Source: Deinococcus sp. Marseille-Q6407
GTDB taxonomy: Bacteria; Deinococcota; Deinococci; Deinococcales; Deinococcaceae
Reading direction: 5' to 3'
Assembly: GCF_946848805.1 (NCBI RefSeq)
Contig: NZ_CAMPFU010000004.1
Location: forward strand, 248,001-312,000
DNA length: 64,000 nucleotides
Positions within the stretch are counted from its first letter, which is position 1, and each line of letters opens with the position of its first letter. The notes under the pieces were generated by a model. The model ran no database searches. It saw only the letters and a program-made list of their open reading frames with translations, and was not told where the DNA came from. The position numbers and the translations under genes were made by a program. This document shows positions 23,913 to 33,338 of the stretch, piece by piece.

Positions 23913-23930
23913 ACTGGCCAGTTGGCCAGT
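23913..23930. promoter_or_regulatory. 18-bp dyad between kdpB and the sensor kinase
   Basis: ACTGGCCA-GT-TGGCCAGT is a perfect 8-bp-arm dyad located between the divergent starts of kdpB (23827) and the kinase (23965). It is well placed to be the site of the NarL-type regulator encoded next to it, or of another dimeric repressor acting on both promoters. Confidence 0.5.
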
Positions 23931-23951
23931 GGAGGTCCCGGCAGCCGGCTC

Positions 23952-23957
23952 TATGGT
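23952..23957 (+). promoter_or_regulatory. TANNNT -10 box for sensor kinase
   Basis: TATGGT lies 7 nt before ATG 23965 and argues for that start codon over the ATG at 23953 and the GTG at 23929. Confidence 0.5.
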
Positions 23958-23964
23958 AAAAGGC

Positions 23965-25567
23965 ATGGCCCGGATGACCACCCGCGAATTCCTGCGCGAA
24001 CTGTTCGCCCCGCCGGCTCTGCCGCTTGCGCCCCAGGTCGTCTGGGCGGTGTGCGTGACCCTGATGGCGCTGGCCTTCGTGGCCGACCTGATGACGCCGG
24101 CCTCGCTGGCGGTGGGCACGGTGCTGAGCGCGGCAGTGGCCTTCAGCATGCTGGGCGGACGGCGCGAGGTAACCTGGCAGCTGACTGCGCTGGCACTGAC
24201 GCTGAACCTGGCCGCCGGGCTCTGGAATGCCCAGCGCGACGGCCTGGACACCACCGCCCTGCTCAACCGCCTGACCAGCCTGGTGACGGTCTTTCTGGTG
24301 GGGGCGCTGACCCTGCGCGCCCGTGAAGCGTCCGAGCGGGGCGTGCGGCTGGAAGAAGACCAGCGCCAGCTGACCCGCGAGCGCACCCTGCGGGCCCTGG
24401 CCCAGAGCATGGGCGGCCCGCTGGGGCAAAGCGAATTCGTGGAGCGGGCCGCCCCGGCCCTGCTGGAAGCCAGCGGCGCGCTGCGGGTGGAAATCGGCGC
24501 GGTGGAAAAGGCCATGCTGCGGGGACCACACGCCCTGGCCGCCGTCAGCGACGACCTGCTGGAACCGTCACGGCTGGGCAGCCGCATTCCGCTGGAATAT
24601 CTGGCGCACCCGGCGCACGCCGGCAACCTCTGGGCAGTGGACGGCGGCCACACCTGGCTGGCGCGGCTGCGGCGTCCCAGCGAGGGCGACCTGCTGATTA
24701 TTCTGAGCGGCCCCAAGCTAGAACCGGCCCTGCTGGCCGAGGCGGTAGGGGCGCTGCAGCCCCTGCTGGAACGCACCGTGCTGCTGGACGACCTGCGCGA
24801 GAACCGCGCCCAGCTGGAACGTCGCGGCGAGGTGATGCGCGACCTGATCTACGCTTTTTCGCACGACTTGCGCACGCCCCTGATGGCCAACGCCATGAAC
24901 ATGCGGGCGGCGCTAGGCGGTGCCTACGGCCCGCTGCCGGAGGAGTACCGCGCCACGCTGCGCCACGGCCTGGAATCCAACGCGGCGCTGCTCTCGCTGG
25001 CCGAGCAGCTGCTGGAAGTGGCCCGCTTCGAGAGCGGACAGATCATGGACGACCCGCCCGAGCCGGTGCCGCTGCGCCCGCTGGTGGAGGGTGTGCTGGC
25101 CGAACTGGAGCCGCAAATCCAGGAAAAAGGCATTGAATTGGAGACCAGCCTGACTCCGCTGACCGTGCCCGGCTGGCCGCACGAACTGCGCCGCGCTGTG
25201 CAGAACCTGGCCGGCAACGCCATCAAGTTCGTGCCGCCCGGCGGCCGGGTGCGGGTGCAGCTGAGCGAGGAATACGGTGAAGCGGTGCTGCGGGTGGCCG
25301 ACAACGGGGCCGGGGTGCCGCTCAGCCAGGAAGCCCAGCTGTTCCGGCGTTTCCGGGGCAGCGGCGCCGGCAGTGGCAAGGGCCTGGGCCTGTACCTCAC
25401 CCGGCAGATTGCTCTGGCGCACGGTGGGCAGGTCTCTTATCGCCGCGCGTCCGGCGAGGGGGGGGGGAGCAGGCGGCGGCCCTTACAGCGTCTTCACCCT
25501 GAGCCTGCCGCTGACGTCTGTCCCACTGCCAGCAGGGCGCAGAGCAGGCAAAATGTCAGAGGCATGA
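23965..25567 (+). CDS. Membrane sensor kinase, KdpD C-terminal half (frame set by G10 tract)
   Basis: Four hydrophobic segments (about residues 20-110), then a GAF-like region (135-270), HisKA with His300 in FSHDLRTPLMANA, and HATPase with NLAGNAIKF, DNGAGVPLS and GSGKGLGLYLTRQIALAHGG. This is the architecture of the C-terminal half of KdpD. A run of ten G at 25458-25467 sits at the end of the HATPase domain. As given, the frame runs on without stop into the response regulator, making one long fusion. With nine G the protein would end normally (GPYSVFTLSLPL..., 533 residues) at TGA 25565-25567 in an ATGA overlap with the regulator. The nine-G form matches kinase C-termini better. Confidence 0.85.
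25458..25467 (+). repeat. G10 homopolymer tract controlling kinase frame
   Basis: Ten consecutive G in the kinase coding sequence. Loss of one G restores the usual kinase C-terminus and stop; ten G give an uninterrupted kinase-regulator fusion. Confidence 0.9.
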
Positions 25568-26196
25568 GCGAACAGAGCACCCGCATCCTGATCGTCGAGG
25601 ATCATCCTTTTACCCGTGACGGCCTGCGGGCCATCCTTAATCTGGAGCCGGACCTGGACGTGGTGGCCGAAGCCCGCAGCGGCGAAGAAGCGCTGGAGCT
25701 GCTGGAGCACACAGCGGTGGACCTGGTGATCATGGACATCGGGCTGCCGGGGATGGACGGCATCGAGGCAGTCAGCCGCATCCGGGCGCGCTGGCCGCAG
25801 CTGCACACGGTGATGCTGACCGCCCACGACATGCGCCAGGAGGTGCTGGCGGCGCTGGCTTCCGGGGCGCAGGCCTACTGCCTCAAGAGTGCCTCACCGG
25901 AACTGCTGCTGCTGGCGGTGCGGGCGGCCGCTTCCGGCAGCGCCTACCTTGACCCGCAGGTGGCCCACCACGTGCTGGGCGAGATCCGCGCGCCGTATCA
26001 GGCCGACCTGCTGACCGCCCGCGAGCGGCAGGTGCTGCGCGGCATCGCCGAGGGCCAGGCCAACCGCGAAATCGCCGCCGACCTGGGCATCAGCACCAGC
26101 ATGGTCAAGCTGCATGTGCAGGAGATTCTGGACAAATTGCAGGCCGCCGACCGCACCCAGGCTGCCGTCAAGGCGCTGCGCAGCGGCATGATCTAG
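25564..26196 (+). CDS. NarL/FixJ-family response regulator
   Basis: Protein of 210 residues from ATG 25564 (MSEQSTRILIVEDHPFTRDG). The receiver has phosphoacceptor Asp58 in LVIMDIGLPGMDG, Thr in MLTAHD and Lys in CLKSAS. The LuxR-type helix-turn-helix is LTARERQVLRGIAEGQANREIAADLGISTSMVKLHVQEILDKL. In the assembled sequence it is in frame with the kinase upstream, without a stop between. The usual Kdp partner, KdpE, is OmpR-type, so a NarL-type regulator beside kdp is unusual. It is the likely controller of kdpB-F-A-C. Confidence 0.9.
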   Translation: MSEQSTRILIVEDHPFTRDGLRAILNLEPDLDVVAEARSGEEALELLEHTAVDLVIMDIGLPGMDGIEAVSRIRARWPQLHTVMLTAHDMRQEVLAALASGAQAYCLKSASPELLLLAVRAAASGSAYLDPQVAHHVLGEIRAPYQADLLTARERQVLRGIAEGQANREIAADLGISTSMVKLHVQEILDKLQAADRTQAAVKALRSGMI

Positions 26197-26221
26197 CTTC
26201 CCCCGGCCAGCTGCGCGGACT

Positions 26222-27315
26222 TTATTCCGGGCCGAACAGCCAGGGCTGCGCGGGCAGCTCATCCGCCGGCGACAGGCTGCTCACGGTGACGCCGGTCAGC
26301 CGTACCCCGCGCCCGGCCCGGAATTCAGGCGCCAGCAATTCGGCGCTGAGCAGATGCGCGACCGCCTGTTCCAGCTCGGCGGCCTGCCGCAGCGGGCGGG
26401 GCAGGGTCTGCTGCCGGGTCAGGGTGCGGCGGTCGGAGAATTTCAGTTTCAGCGTCACCGTGCGCCCGACCAGCCCGGCCCGCTCCAGCCGCGCCGCCAC
26501 CTGCGCGGCCAGCGCCGGCAACCGGGCCCGCACTGCCGGCAGACCGTAAAGATCGTCGGCATAGGTTTCCTCGCTGCCGATGCTCTTGTGCGGCCTGTTG
26601 GCCTCCACCGGGCGGTCGTCCTGCCCATGGGCGATGCGCCAGAAATGCCCCCCGCCTTGCCGAAGTGCCGGGTCAGCAGCTCCGGCGAGCCCGCCCGCAG
26701 CTCCGCGCCGGTCCCGATGCCCAACGCCCGCAGCCGGCGGGCCGTGGCCGGGCCGATGCCGTGAAAAGCCTCAACCGGCAGTTCCAACAGCAGGGCGTCT
26801 GCCTCGGCCGGCAGCAGCACGGTCAGGCCGTCGGGCTTGTTCAGGCCGCTGGCTAACTTGGCCAGGAACTTGTTCACGCTGACCCCGGCGGTGGCGCTCA
26901 GGCCGGTGCGCCGGCGAATCTCCGAGCGGATGGCGCGGGCGATCAGGGTGGCGCTGGGCGGGCCGCGCCGCGGCTCGGTGACATCCAGATAAGCCTCGTC
27001 CAGCGACAGCGGCTCGACGGCAGCCGTGTACTCGTGAAACACCTCATGCAGCTGCCCGCTCACCTCACGGTAAGCCGCAAAGCGCGGCGGCACCACCAGC
27101 AGCCCCGGGCAGCGTTCTAGGGCGCGGTAAAGCGGCATGGCGCTGTGCACGCCAAAAGGCCGCGCCTCGTAGCTGGCGGTCAGCACCACGCTACGCCGCC
27201 CACCCCAGGCCACCGCCAGCGGCTGGCCGCGCAGCTCGGGGTGATCCCGCTGCTCGACCGAGGCGTAAAAAGCGTCCATATCCACATGAATGATCTTGCG
27301 CTGCGGCGCACTCAC
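26222..27315 (-). pseudogene. dinB: DNA polymerase IV with one-base frameshift
   Basis: Y-family translesion polymerase. GTG 27315 begins SAPQRKIIHVDMDAFYASVEQ with the first catalytic Asp. SLDEAYLDVT carries the second acidic pair, and the thumb has FHGIGPATARRLRALGI. After LTRHFGKAGG the frame fails: the following little-finger domain (FWRIAHGQDDRPV to QPWLFGPE, to 26222) is in another frame. The break is at a run of six C on the plus strand (about 26648-26653, G on the coding strand). One extra G restores 364 residues. The feature is 1094 nt, one base short of a whole number of codons. Either a sequencing indel or a recent mutation; the truncated form would keep the catalytic palm. Confidence 0.88.
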
Positions 27316-27386
27316 GGCGCCCAGTTTACGCCCAGCATCGCCTGGACCAATCTGCCCAGCGCAGCATTCTTCAACCCAGCGCCCTA

Positions 27387-28207
27387 TCAACCCAGCGCCA
27401 CATCCAGCACCATCATGGCGACGAACCCGCCCAGCGCCGAGAGGGTTGCCAAGTCGGTCAAGCCGGTGCGCTGGGATTCGGGAATCAGTTCCTCGATCAC
27501 CACGAAAATCATCGCGCCGGCCGCGAAGCTCAGGGCGTAGGGCAAAAAGGGGAGAGCATTCACCACGAACAGCGCACCCAGGTAGCCCCCGACCGGCTCC
27601 ACCAGCGCCGACGCCTGCCCGAACATGAACGCCCGCCGGCGCGAGAGGCCGGCCGCGTACAGCGGCAGGGCCACCGCCAGCCCTTCTGGAATGTTCTGAA
27701 TACCGATCCCCAGCGCCAGGGCCAGCGCGCTGCCCAGCGTGGCTCCCTCTGCGCCCTGGCCGGCCCGCCGAAGCTGACGTCCACCGCCATGCCTTCAGGC
27801 AGGTTGTGGATGGTCATGGCGGCCAGCAGCAGGGCGCCCTGTGACCAGCGCACCGGCACGCCCTCGGCCTGCTCGCGGGCGAAACCGGGGTGCAGGTGCG
27901 GCAGCAGTTTGTCCAGCCCGCCCACAAAGCCGGCGCCCAGCAGCAGCCCCACGGCCGCCGGAACCCAGGGCACCATGCCCTGATTCCCGGCCATCTCTAT
28001 CGCCGGGTTGAGCAGCGACCAGAAGCTGGCGGCCAGCATCACCCCGGCGGCCAGGCCCTGGGCGGCACTCAGCAGCCGCGGACTGACCGAGCGCGTAAAC
28101 AGCACCAGCGAAGCCCCCAGCGCCGTAAGAGACCAGGTAAAAATGGTGGCACCCAGGGCCTGCTGAGGGGGAGAAAGCTGCTGGAAAAAGGAAAACAGGC
28201 CGTCCAC
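27387..28207 (-). pseudogene. ZIP-family metal transporter with one-base frameshift
   Basis: A ZIP (ZupT-like) metal permease of 273 residues if one base is added. The GTG at 28207 starts MDGLFSFFQQLSPPQQALGATIFTW-like sequence. Transmembrane segment IV carries the metal motif MTIHNLPEGMAVDVSFGG. The second motif IQNIPEGLAVALPLYAAG and ALVEPVGGYLGALFVV follow in a different frame. The break falls at GGCGGGCCGGCC near 27765-27770, where a fourth G would give FGGAGQGAEGATLGSALALALGIG. The total of 821 nt is one base short of a codon multiple. Expected substrates are Zn2+, Mn2+ or Fe2+. Confidence 0.87.
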
Positions 28208-28297
28208 CGCCCTATGCTGCCACAGCCCCGCGCAGCCTGCGGGCGCGCACCGCGCAGGAGCTCAGGAAAAGGTTACACAGGACTGCGCAATAAACGT

Positions 28298-28303
28298 TAG
28301 ATT
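28298..28303 (+). promoter_or_regulatory. TANNNT -10 box, leaderless kinase start
   Basis: TAGATT lies 7 nt before ATG 28311. Confidence 0.5.
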
Positions 28304-28310
28304 AAGGGGT

Positions 28311-31130
28311 ATGCCCGCAGCGGTTTCTCCCTCCGAAGACATATTCGTGGCCAGTTGCGCCCGGCTGGCCGATTTTCAGCAAGTCGCGGAGGTGCTGGAA
28401 TTCGTGCTTGGCACCGTGGGCGAGGCCCTGGCTGCTCCGGCCGGCGCCGCTTTTCCAGTGTCCGGCGGCCAACTGCTGACCTCGGCTGCCGCTGCGGTTC
28501 TCTGGGGGCAGCCGGCCCCGGCGTTCCTGGAAAAAGCCGCCACTCTGGCCACAAACTCTCTGGCCACAAACTCTCTGGCCACAAACTCTCTGGCTGCAGA
28601 CTCTCTGGCCGCGAACAATCTGACGCAGGCGGCTCCGCTGGCCGGGGAGAGCGGCCCGCTGACCCTGCCGCTGCGCCCGCAGCCGCAGTCTGCCCCCGGT
28701 GCCGTGCTGGTGCTGGACCGGCCGGCCGGCAGTGCAGCCGCGCTTCCGGGCCTGACACCAGGTCTGGAAACTTTTCTCAGCCTGAGTGCGCTGGCGCTGG
28801 ACCGGCTGCAGCAGCAAGCGGCGCTCAAGCAGCTACAGCGCCAGCAGAAGCGGGAGCGGCAGCTGCTGATGGCCAGCCCGGTCGCCATCGCGGCCGGCCG
28901 GCTGGATGGCCGGCTCACTCTGGTCAACGACGCCTATCTGAACCTGCTGCGCTACAGCCGCACCGAATTCGATTCCGGCCTAATCAACTGGGCCAACCTG
29001 ACCCCGCCCGAGTACCGGGGCACCGACGACGAAGCGTTTCAGCGCGCCTACAGCGCCGGGGAATCCGGCTGGTACGAAAAGGAGATGCTCAACCGGCAGG
29101 GCGAGCGCATTCCGCTGCGGGTCAATCTGTTCCGGCAGGGCGAGCACGGCAACGACGACGATATTCTGGTAGTGGGCTACCTGCACGACCTGCGCGAACA
29201 GCGGGCGCTGGAAGCGGCGCAGGCCAGCATGACGGCCGAGATGAATGCCCTACTGCAGCAGCAGGGGCTGTCGCTGGCGCAGCTGGCGGCGCAACTTCAG
29301 ACTCAAAACGGCGAACTTGAAGCCCGCACCCGGGTGCTCGAAGGCATGGCGCAACTGACCCGTGGCCTGGAGCTGCACACCGACGCCTATGACCTGATTC
29401 ACCGCGCCCAGATGCTGGCGCAGGAATTGCTGCCGCAGGGCTTTGCAGTGTACTACGAGCCTGAAGGCGGGCTGTGGCGGCTGCGCTCCCAGCTGGGCAG
29501 CGTGGGCAACGCCGAGCTGCAACGGACCCTGGAAGCCGGCGTGCCGTTCGAAGAAACCCACAACCTGATTACGCCCTGGCGCAGCGGCCAGCCTTATTTT
29601 CAGGATGCCTACGACCGCGCCGCCGACGGCCTGGAGGACCTGACCCAGCAGCTGCAGTCCACCGCCACCATTCCGGTCTGCACCCATGGGCGGCCGCGCG
29701 GCATCTTTGCTTTCGGGCTGAATGTGTCCCAGCCCTGGACACCCAGCCAGAAGGTGATTCTGGAAAGTCTGGTCGCGCAACTGGGTCTGGCGCTGGAGCG
29801 GCTGGAAGAAACCCGACTGCTGATCGAGCGGTCCCAGGCGCTGGAGAACAGCAACGCCGAGCTGTCGCGCGACCTGACACTGGAACACGACCCGCTGCTC
29901 CTGATCGGCCGCGCCCAGGACCTGCTGGTTACCCTGATGCCCGGCAGTGTCAGCACCTATTACGAGCTGAGTGGCGACATCTGGCAGCTGCGCTCATACC
30001 GCGGTGAATTCCCCGACGCGGCCCTGCTGGCGTCGTTGCAGCGCGGCCTGCCGGCCGGGCGCACCATCATCACCGATCAGCCGTACCGCACCGGGCAGCC
30101 TTTTTATCAAGACGTCTACGACCCGGCCACCAACGCCACGGTGGACCTGCGCCAGACCCGGTTGCTGCGCAGCGCCGGTTCCTTTCCGGTGCATACCGGC
30201 GCCGGAGTTCGCGGGGTGCTGATCGTGGGCCATTTCCGGGAAAAGCCCTGGACTGCCGCCGACCGCACCCTGCTGGAAACCGTGCTGTTCAGCCTGCAGC
30301 TGGCGCTGGAACGCGCCGAACAGACCCAGGAGCTGCAGCAGCACACCCAGGAGCTGGAACGCAGCAACGCCGAGCTGGAGCGCTTTGCCTTTATCGCCAG
30401 TCACGACCTGCAAGAGCCGCTGCGCACCGTGGCGATTCAGTCCGAGCGGCTGCTGGACAGCCTGGAATCTCCCAGCGACGCCCAGGCCCGCTTCGGCAGC
30501 TATATCCGTGAGAACCTGCGCCGGATGCAGAGCCTGCTGCAGGACCTGCGCGCCTTTATGGAGCTGGGCCGCCGCCAGCAGGAACCGCGCAGCGTGGACC
30601 TCAGCCGCAAGGTGGAATACGCGCTGTCCGACCTGCAAGACGAGGTGACCCGCACCGGCGCCAGCGTCCGGGTAATCACGCCGCTGCCCAACGTGGAGGG
30701 CGACCCCACTCAGATCCGCGAACTGCTGACGCACCTGCTCGACAACGCCCTGAAGTTTGCCGCAGATGGCCAGGCGCCGGAAATCATGATTTCGGCAGAG
30801 CGGCAGGGTGACTGGGTGGAAGTGGCAGTGCAGGACCGCGGCATCGGGATTGCCCCGGAGCATTTCGAGCAGATTTTTACGGTGTTCCAGCGCCTGCACG
30901 GCCGTGACCGCTACGCCGGCAACGGCATCGGCCTCTCGATGGCCCGGCGCATCACCGAATTGCACGGCGGGCGCATCTGGGTGGAGACGCCGCCGGAAGG
31001 AGGCGCGGTGTTCCGCTTCACGCTGCCCGCCGCCCGCGCATCCTACCTGGGCTGCCGGGCGCATACTGGAAAGGCGAAAAGCGAGGCACGGGCCGTCAAC
31101 TCCCCGTGCCTTCCGGATATCCGACTGTGA
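28311..31130 (+). CDS. GAF/PAS multi-sensor histidine kinase
   Basis: Soluble kinase of 939 residues. An N-terminal GAF-like domain (10-185) contains a low-complexity insertion of NSLAT repeats. A PAS domain follows (about 187-305: MASPVAIAAGRLDGRLTLVNDAYLNLLRYS), then a coiled coil, two tandem GAF domains (340-505 and 520-680) that resemble each other (YFQDAYDRAADGLEDL and FYQDVYDPATNATVDL), HisKA with His698 in ASHDLQEPLRTVA, and HATPase with DNALKFAADG, DRGIGIAPEHFEQIF and GNGIGLSMARR. The kinase core is of the phytochrome-associated type, like the one at 459. It overlaps the next gene by GTGA. Ligands of the GAF domains are unknown. Confidence 0.88.
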   Translation: MPAAVSPSEDIFVASCARLADFQQVAEVLEFVLGTVGEALAAPAGAAFPVSGGQLLTSAAAAVLWGQPAPAFLEKAATLATNSLATNSLATNSLAADSLAANNLTQAAPLAGESGPLTLPLRPQPQSAPGAVLVLDRPAGSAAALPGLTPGLETFLSLSALALDRLQQQAALKQLQRQQKRERQLLMASPVAIAAGRLDGRLTLVNDAYLNLLRYSRTEFDSGLINWANLTPPEYRGTDDEAFQRAYSAGESGWYEKEMLNRQGERIPLRVNLFRQGEHGNDDDILVVGYLHDLREQRALEAAQASMTAEMNALLQQQGLSLAQLAAQLQTQNGELEARTRVLEGMAQLTRGLELHTDAYDLIHRAQMLAQELLPQGFAVYYEPEGGLWRLRSQLGSVGNAELQRTLEAGVPFEETHNLITPWRSGQPYFQDAYDRAADGLEDLTQQLQSTATIPVCTHGRPRGIFAFGLNVSQPWTPSQKVILESLVAQLGLALERLEETRLLIERSQALENSNAELSRDLTLEHDPLLLIGRAQDLLVTLMPGSVSTYYELSGDIWQLRSYRGEFPDAALLASLQRGLPAGRTIITDQPYRTGQPFYQDVYDPATNATVDLRQTRLLRSAGSFPVHTGAGVRGVLIVGHFREKPWTAADRTLLETVLFSLQLALERAEQTQELQQHTQELERSNAELERFAFIASHDLQEPLRTVAIQSERLLDSLESPSDAQARFGSYIRENLRRMQSLLQDLRAFMELGRRQQEPRSVDLSRKVEYALSDLQDEVTRTGASVRVITPLPNVEGDPTQIRELLTHLLDNALKFAADGQAPEIMISAERQGDWVEVAVQDRGIGIAPEHFEQIFTVFQRLHGRDRYAGNGIGLSMARRITELHGGRIWVETPPEGGAVFRFTLPAARASYLGCRAHTGKAKSEARAVNSPCLPDIRL
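28541..28615 (+). repeat. Five 15-bp tandem repeats in kinase gene
   Basis: Units CTCTCTGGCCACAAA at 28541, 28556, 28571, 28586 and 28601; the second and third are identical and the others differ by two to five bases. Each adds five residues (N/D-S-L-A-x), so copy-number change keeps the frame. Confidence 0.9.
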
Positions 31131-33322
31131 CCAACGTGAAAAAGCCCTTTCCCTTGCCCGACCCCAAGTTGCTGGATACGCTGCCGATGTTTGTCAGCAT
31201 CAGTCTGGCAACGGCGGCGGTCTGGGCGCTGCACATCCCCGAGCTGGCAATGCCGCTGATGCTGGGCGTGATTGCCGGCGGGCTGGTGGACCTGGACCAC
31301 CGCCTGACCGGGCGGCTGACCAACGTGGCTTTCGCGCTGCTGGCGTTCATGGTGGCCTCGCTGGCCGCGCAGCTCACGCTGGGCAACGGGCTGCTGTTTG
31401 CGGCCGTGATGACTGCCCTGACCTTCGTCTCTACCCTAATCGGGGGGGCCGGCACCCGCTACCAGACCATCGCTTTCGGCACGCTGGCGGTGGCGACCTA
31501 TACCTCGCTCACCTACACACCCGAGGCCCCCTGGTATCTGCACCCGCTGCTGATTCTGACCGGCACGCTGCTCTACAGCAGTGTCACGGTGGTGCATCAG
31601 CTGCTGTTTCCGCACCGGCCGGTGCAGCTGCGCCTGGCCGCCGCCTACGCGGCCCTGGCCGGGGCTTTCAGCGCCAAGGCGGCCCTATTTGACCCGGACG
31701 CGGCCGATGACCTGCCGCAGCGGCAGCTGGCCCTGGCCCGGCAGAACTCGGCAGTGACAGCCAGTTTCAATGGGTGCCGCCGCGCCCTGTTCTACCGGGT
31801 ACGCGGCCAGCGCCTGCACGCCCGCACGGCCCGGATGCTGCGCTACTACCTGGCGGCGCAGGACATGCACGAACGGCTCAGTTCGGCGCACTTCGACTAC
31901 CGCGAACTGACGGCACACCTGCAGCACACCGACCTGATTTTCCGGCTGGGCCGCCTGCTGGAACTGCAGGGGCAGGCCTGCCGCGAGGTGGCCGTTAGCC
32001 TGCGCCACAATACGCCTTACCGCGCCGGTCCCCAGCTGAAGCGGGCCATGCAGGGCGCGGCCGACTCGTTTCAGCGCTACAGCGCCGCACACCCGGTGGG
32101 CCCCAGCCTCCCGGCGCTGCAGCGCCTGCTGGGCAACCTGGAGGGGGTAAATGTTCAGCTGGAACAGCTCAGCGTGGACCCGCCCGCCGGCGCCCACGCG
32201 GCTTCCGGCGATGTCCGGATTGCCGCTGCCGAGGCCGAAGACCTGCCGGTCGCGCTGCTGACACTGCGCCGCAACCTGGGTCTGCACTCGCCGGTGTTCC
32301 GGCACGCGGTGCGGCTGTCGCTGGTGGTGGCGGTGTCGTCCCTGATTGCGGCAATCTTTCACCTGAAACTGGGCTACTGGATTCTGCTGACGGCACTGTT
32401 CGTCTGCCAGCCCAACTACTCGGCCACCAAGAACCGGGTGGGGCAGCGGGTGGCCGGCACCGTGCTGGGGGTGGTGGTGGGGTCGCTGGTGCCCTTTTTT
32501 GCGTCCTCGCTGGAAAGCCAGCTGCTGATCATCGTGGTCTGCACTGCCCTCTTTTTTATTCTCCGCAGCACTCGCTACGGCCTTTCCACCTTCTTCGTGA
32601 CCATTCAGGCGCTGACCAGCCTCTCGCTGGCCGGATTAGACCTCTACGCCGTCATGCCGCTGCGGGTGACCGACACAGTGGCCGGCTCGGTCATCGCCTG
32701 GCTGGCAGTCACGCTGCTGTGGCCCGACTGGCGGCATCTGGCGCTGGACCGCACCGCCGCGCGGGCCTTTCGCAGCGCCGCAGATTACCTGGACCAGATC
32801 ACAGAGCAGCTGCGCAGCGCCGGGCCGCAGGGCGAGCCGCTGGAGTACCGGGTGGCCCGCCGCCGGGCGCACGAGGACGCCGCGCAGCTCAGCTCGGCAC
32901 TGTCGGACATGAGCAGTGAACCGCGCCGCTACGCTGGCCGCCTGCAAAGCGGGTTTGACCTGCTGCAGCTCGACTCCACCCTGCTGGGTTACATCTCGGC
33001 GCTGGGGGCTTACCGCAGCCGGCTGGGACCGGGGCCTGATCCGGCGCGGCTGGCGGACCTGCTGCGGCCGGCCGGGCAGCTGAGCGACTTGCTGCGCCGC
33101 CTGGGTGAACTGGACCGCCCGGCTTTTGACGCAGCGCTGGCTAGGGTTCAAGCAGACTTGGACCGCCTGCGCCCAGCGGACCCGGCTGACCCCAGTCAGG
33201 TGCTGTGGCAGCAACTGGCCCTGATTGCCGGGCTGCTGGAACCGGCCTATCAGGCGCTGCAGCAGGCGTCAGCGCCTGCTCAAGCACCGCTGGGTCCTGG
33301 CCCTGCCCCGCTGCCCGGCTGA
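31127..33322 (+). CDS. FUSC/YccS-like inner membrane protein
   Basis: Protein of 731 residues from GTG 31127, whose codon overlaps the kinase TGA. Two clusters of about six membrane segments (residues 10-135 and 395-530) are separated by a long cytosolic helical region and followed by another. This is the duplicated YccS/YhfK plan of the fusaric-acid/aromatic-acid efflux superfamily. The second cluster has the characteristic YWILLTALFVCQPNYSATKNRVGQRVAGTVLGVVVG. The substrate is unknown. Coupling to a GAF/PAS kinase suggests co-expression. Confidence 0.8.
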   Translation: MTNVKKPFPLPDPKLLDTLPMFVSISLATAAVWALHIPELAMPLMLGVIAGGLVDLDHRLTGRLTNVAFALLAFMVASLAAQLTLGNGLLFAAVMTALTFVSTLIGGAGTRYQTIAFGTLAVATYTSLTYTPEAPWYLHPLLILTGTLLYSSVTVVHQLLFPHRPVQLRLAAAYAALAGAFSAKAALFDPDAADDLPQRQLALARQNSAVTASFNGCRRALFYRVRGQRLHARTARMLRYYLAAQDMHERLSSAHFDYRELTAHLQHTDLIFRLGRLLELQGQACREVAVSLRHNTPYRAGPQLKRAMQGAADSFQRYSAAHPVGPSLPALQRLLGNLEGVNVQLEQLSVDPPAGAHAASGDVRIAAAEAEDLPVALLTLRRNLGLHSPVFRHAVRLSLVVAVSSLIAAIFHLKLGYWILLTALFVCQPNYSATKNRVGQRVAGTVLGVVVGSLVPFFASSLESQLLIIVVCTALFFILRSTRYGLSTFFVTIQALTSLSLAGLDLYAVMPLRVTDTVAGSVIAWLAVTLLWPDWRHLALDRTAARAFRSAADYLDQITEQLRSAGPQGEPLEYRVARRRAHEDAAQLSSALSDMSSEPRRYAGRLQSGFDLLQLDSTLLGYISALGAYRSRLGPGPDPARLADLLRPAGQLSDLLRRLGELDRPAFDAALARVQADLDRLRPADPADPSQVLWQQLALIAGLLEPAYQALQQASAPAQAPLGPGPAPLPG

Positions 33323-33338
33323 GAGGGCCTCCCCCACC

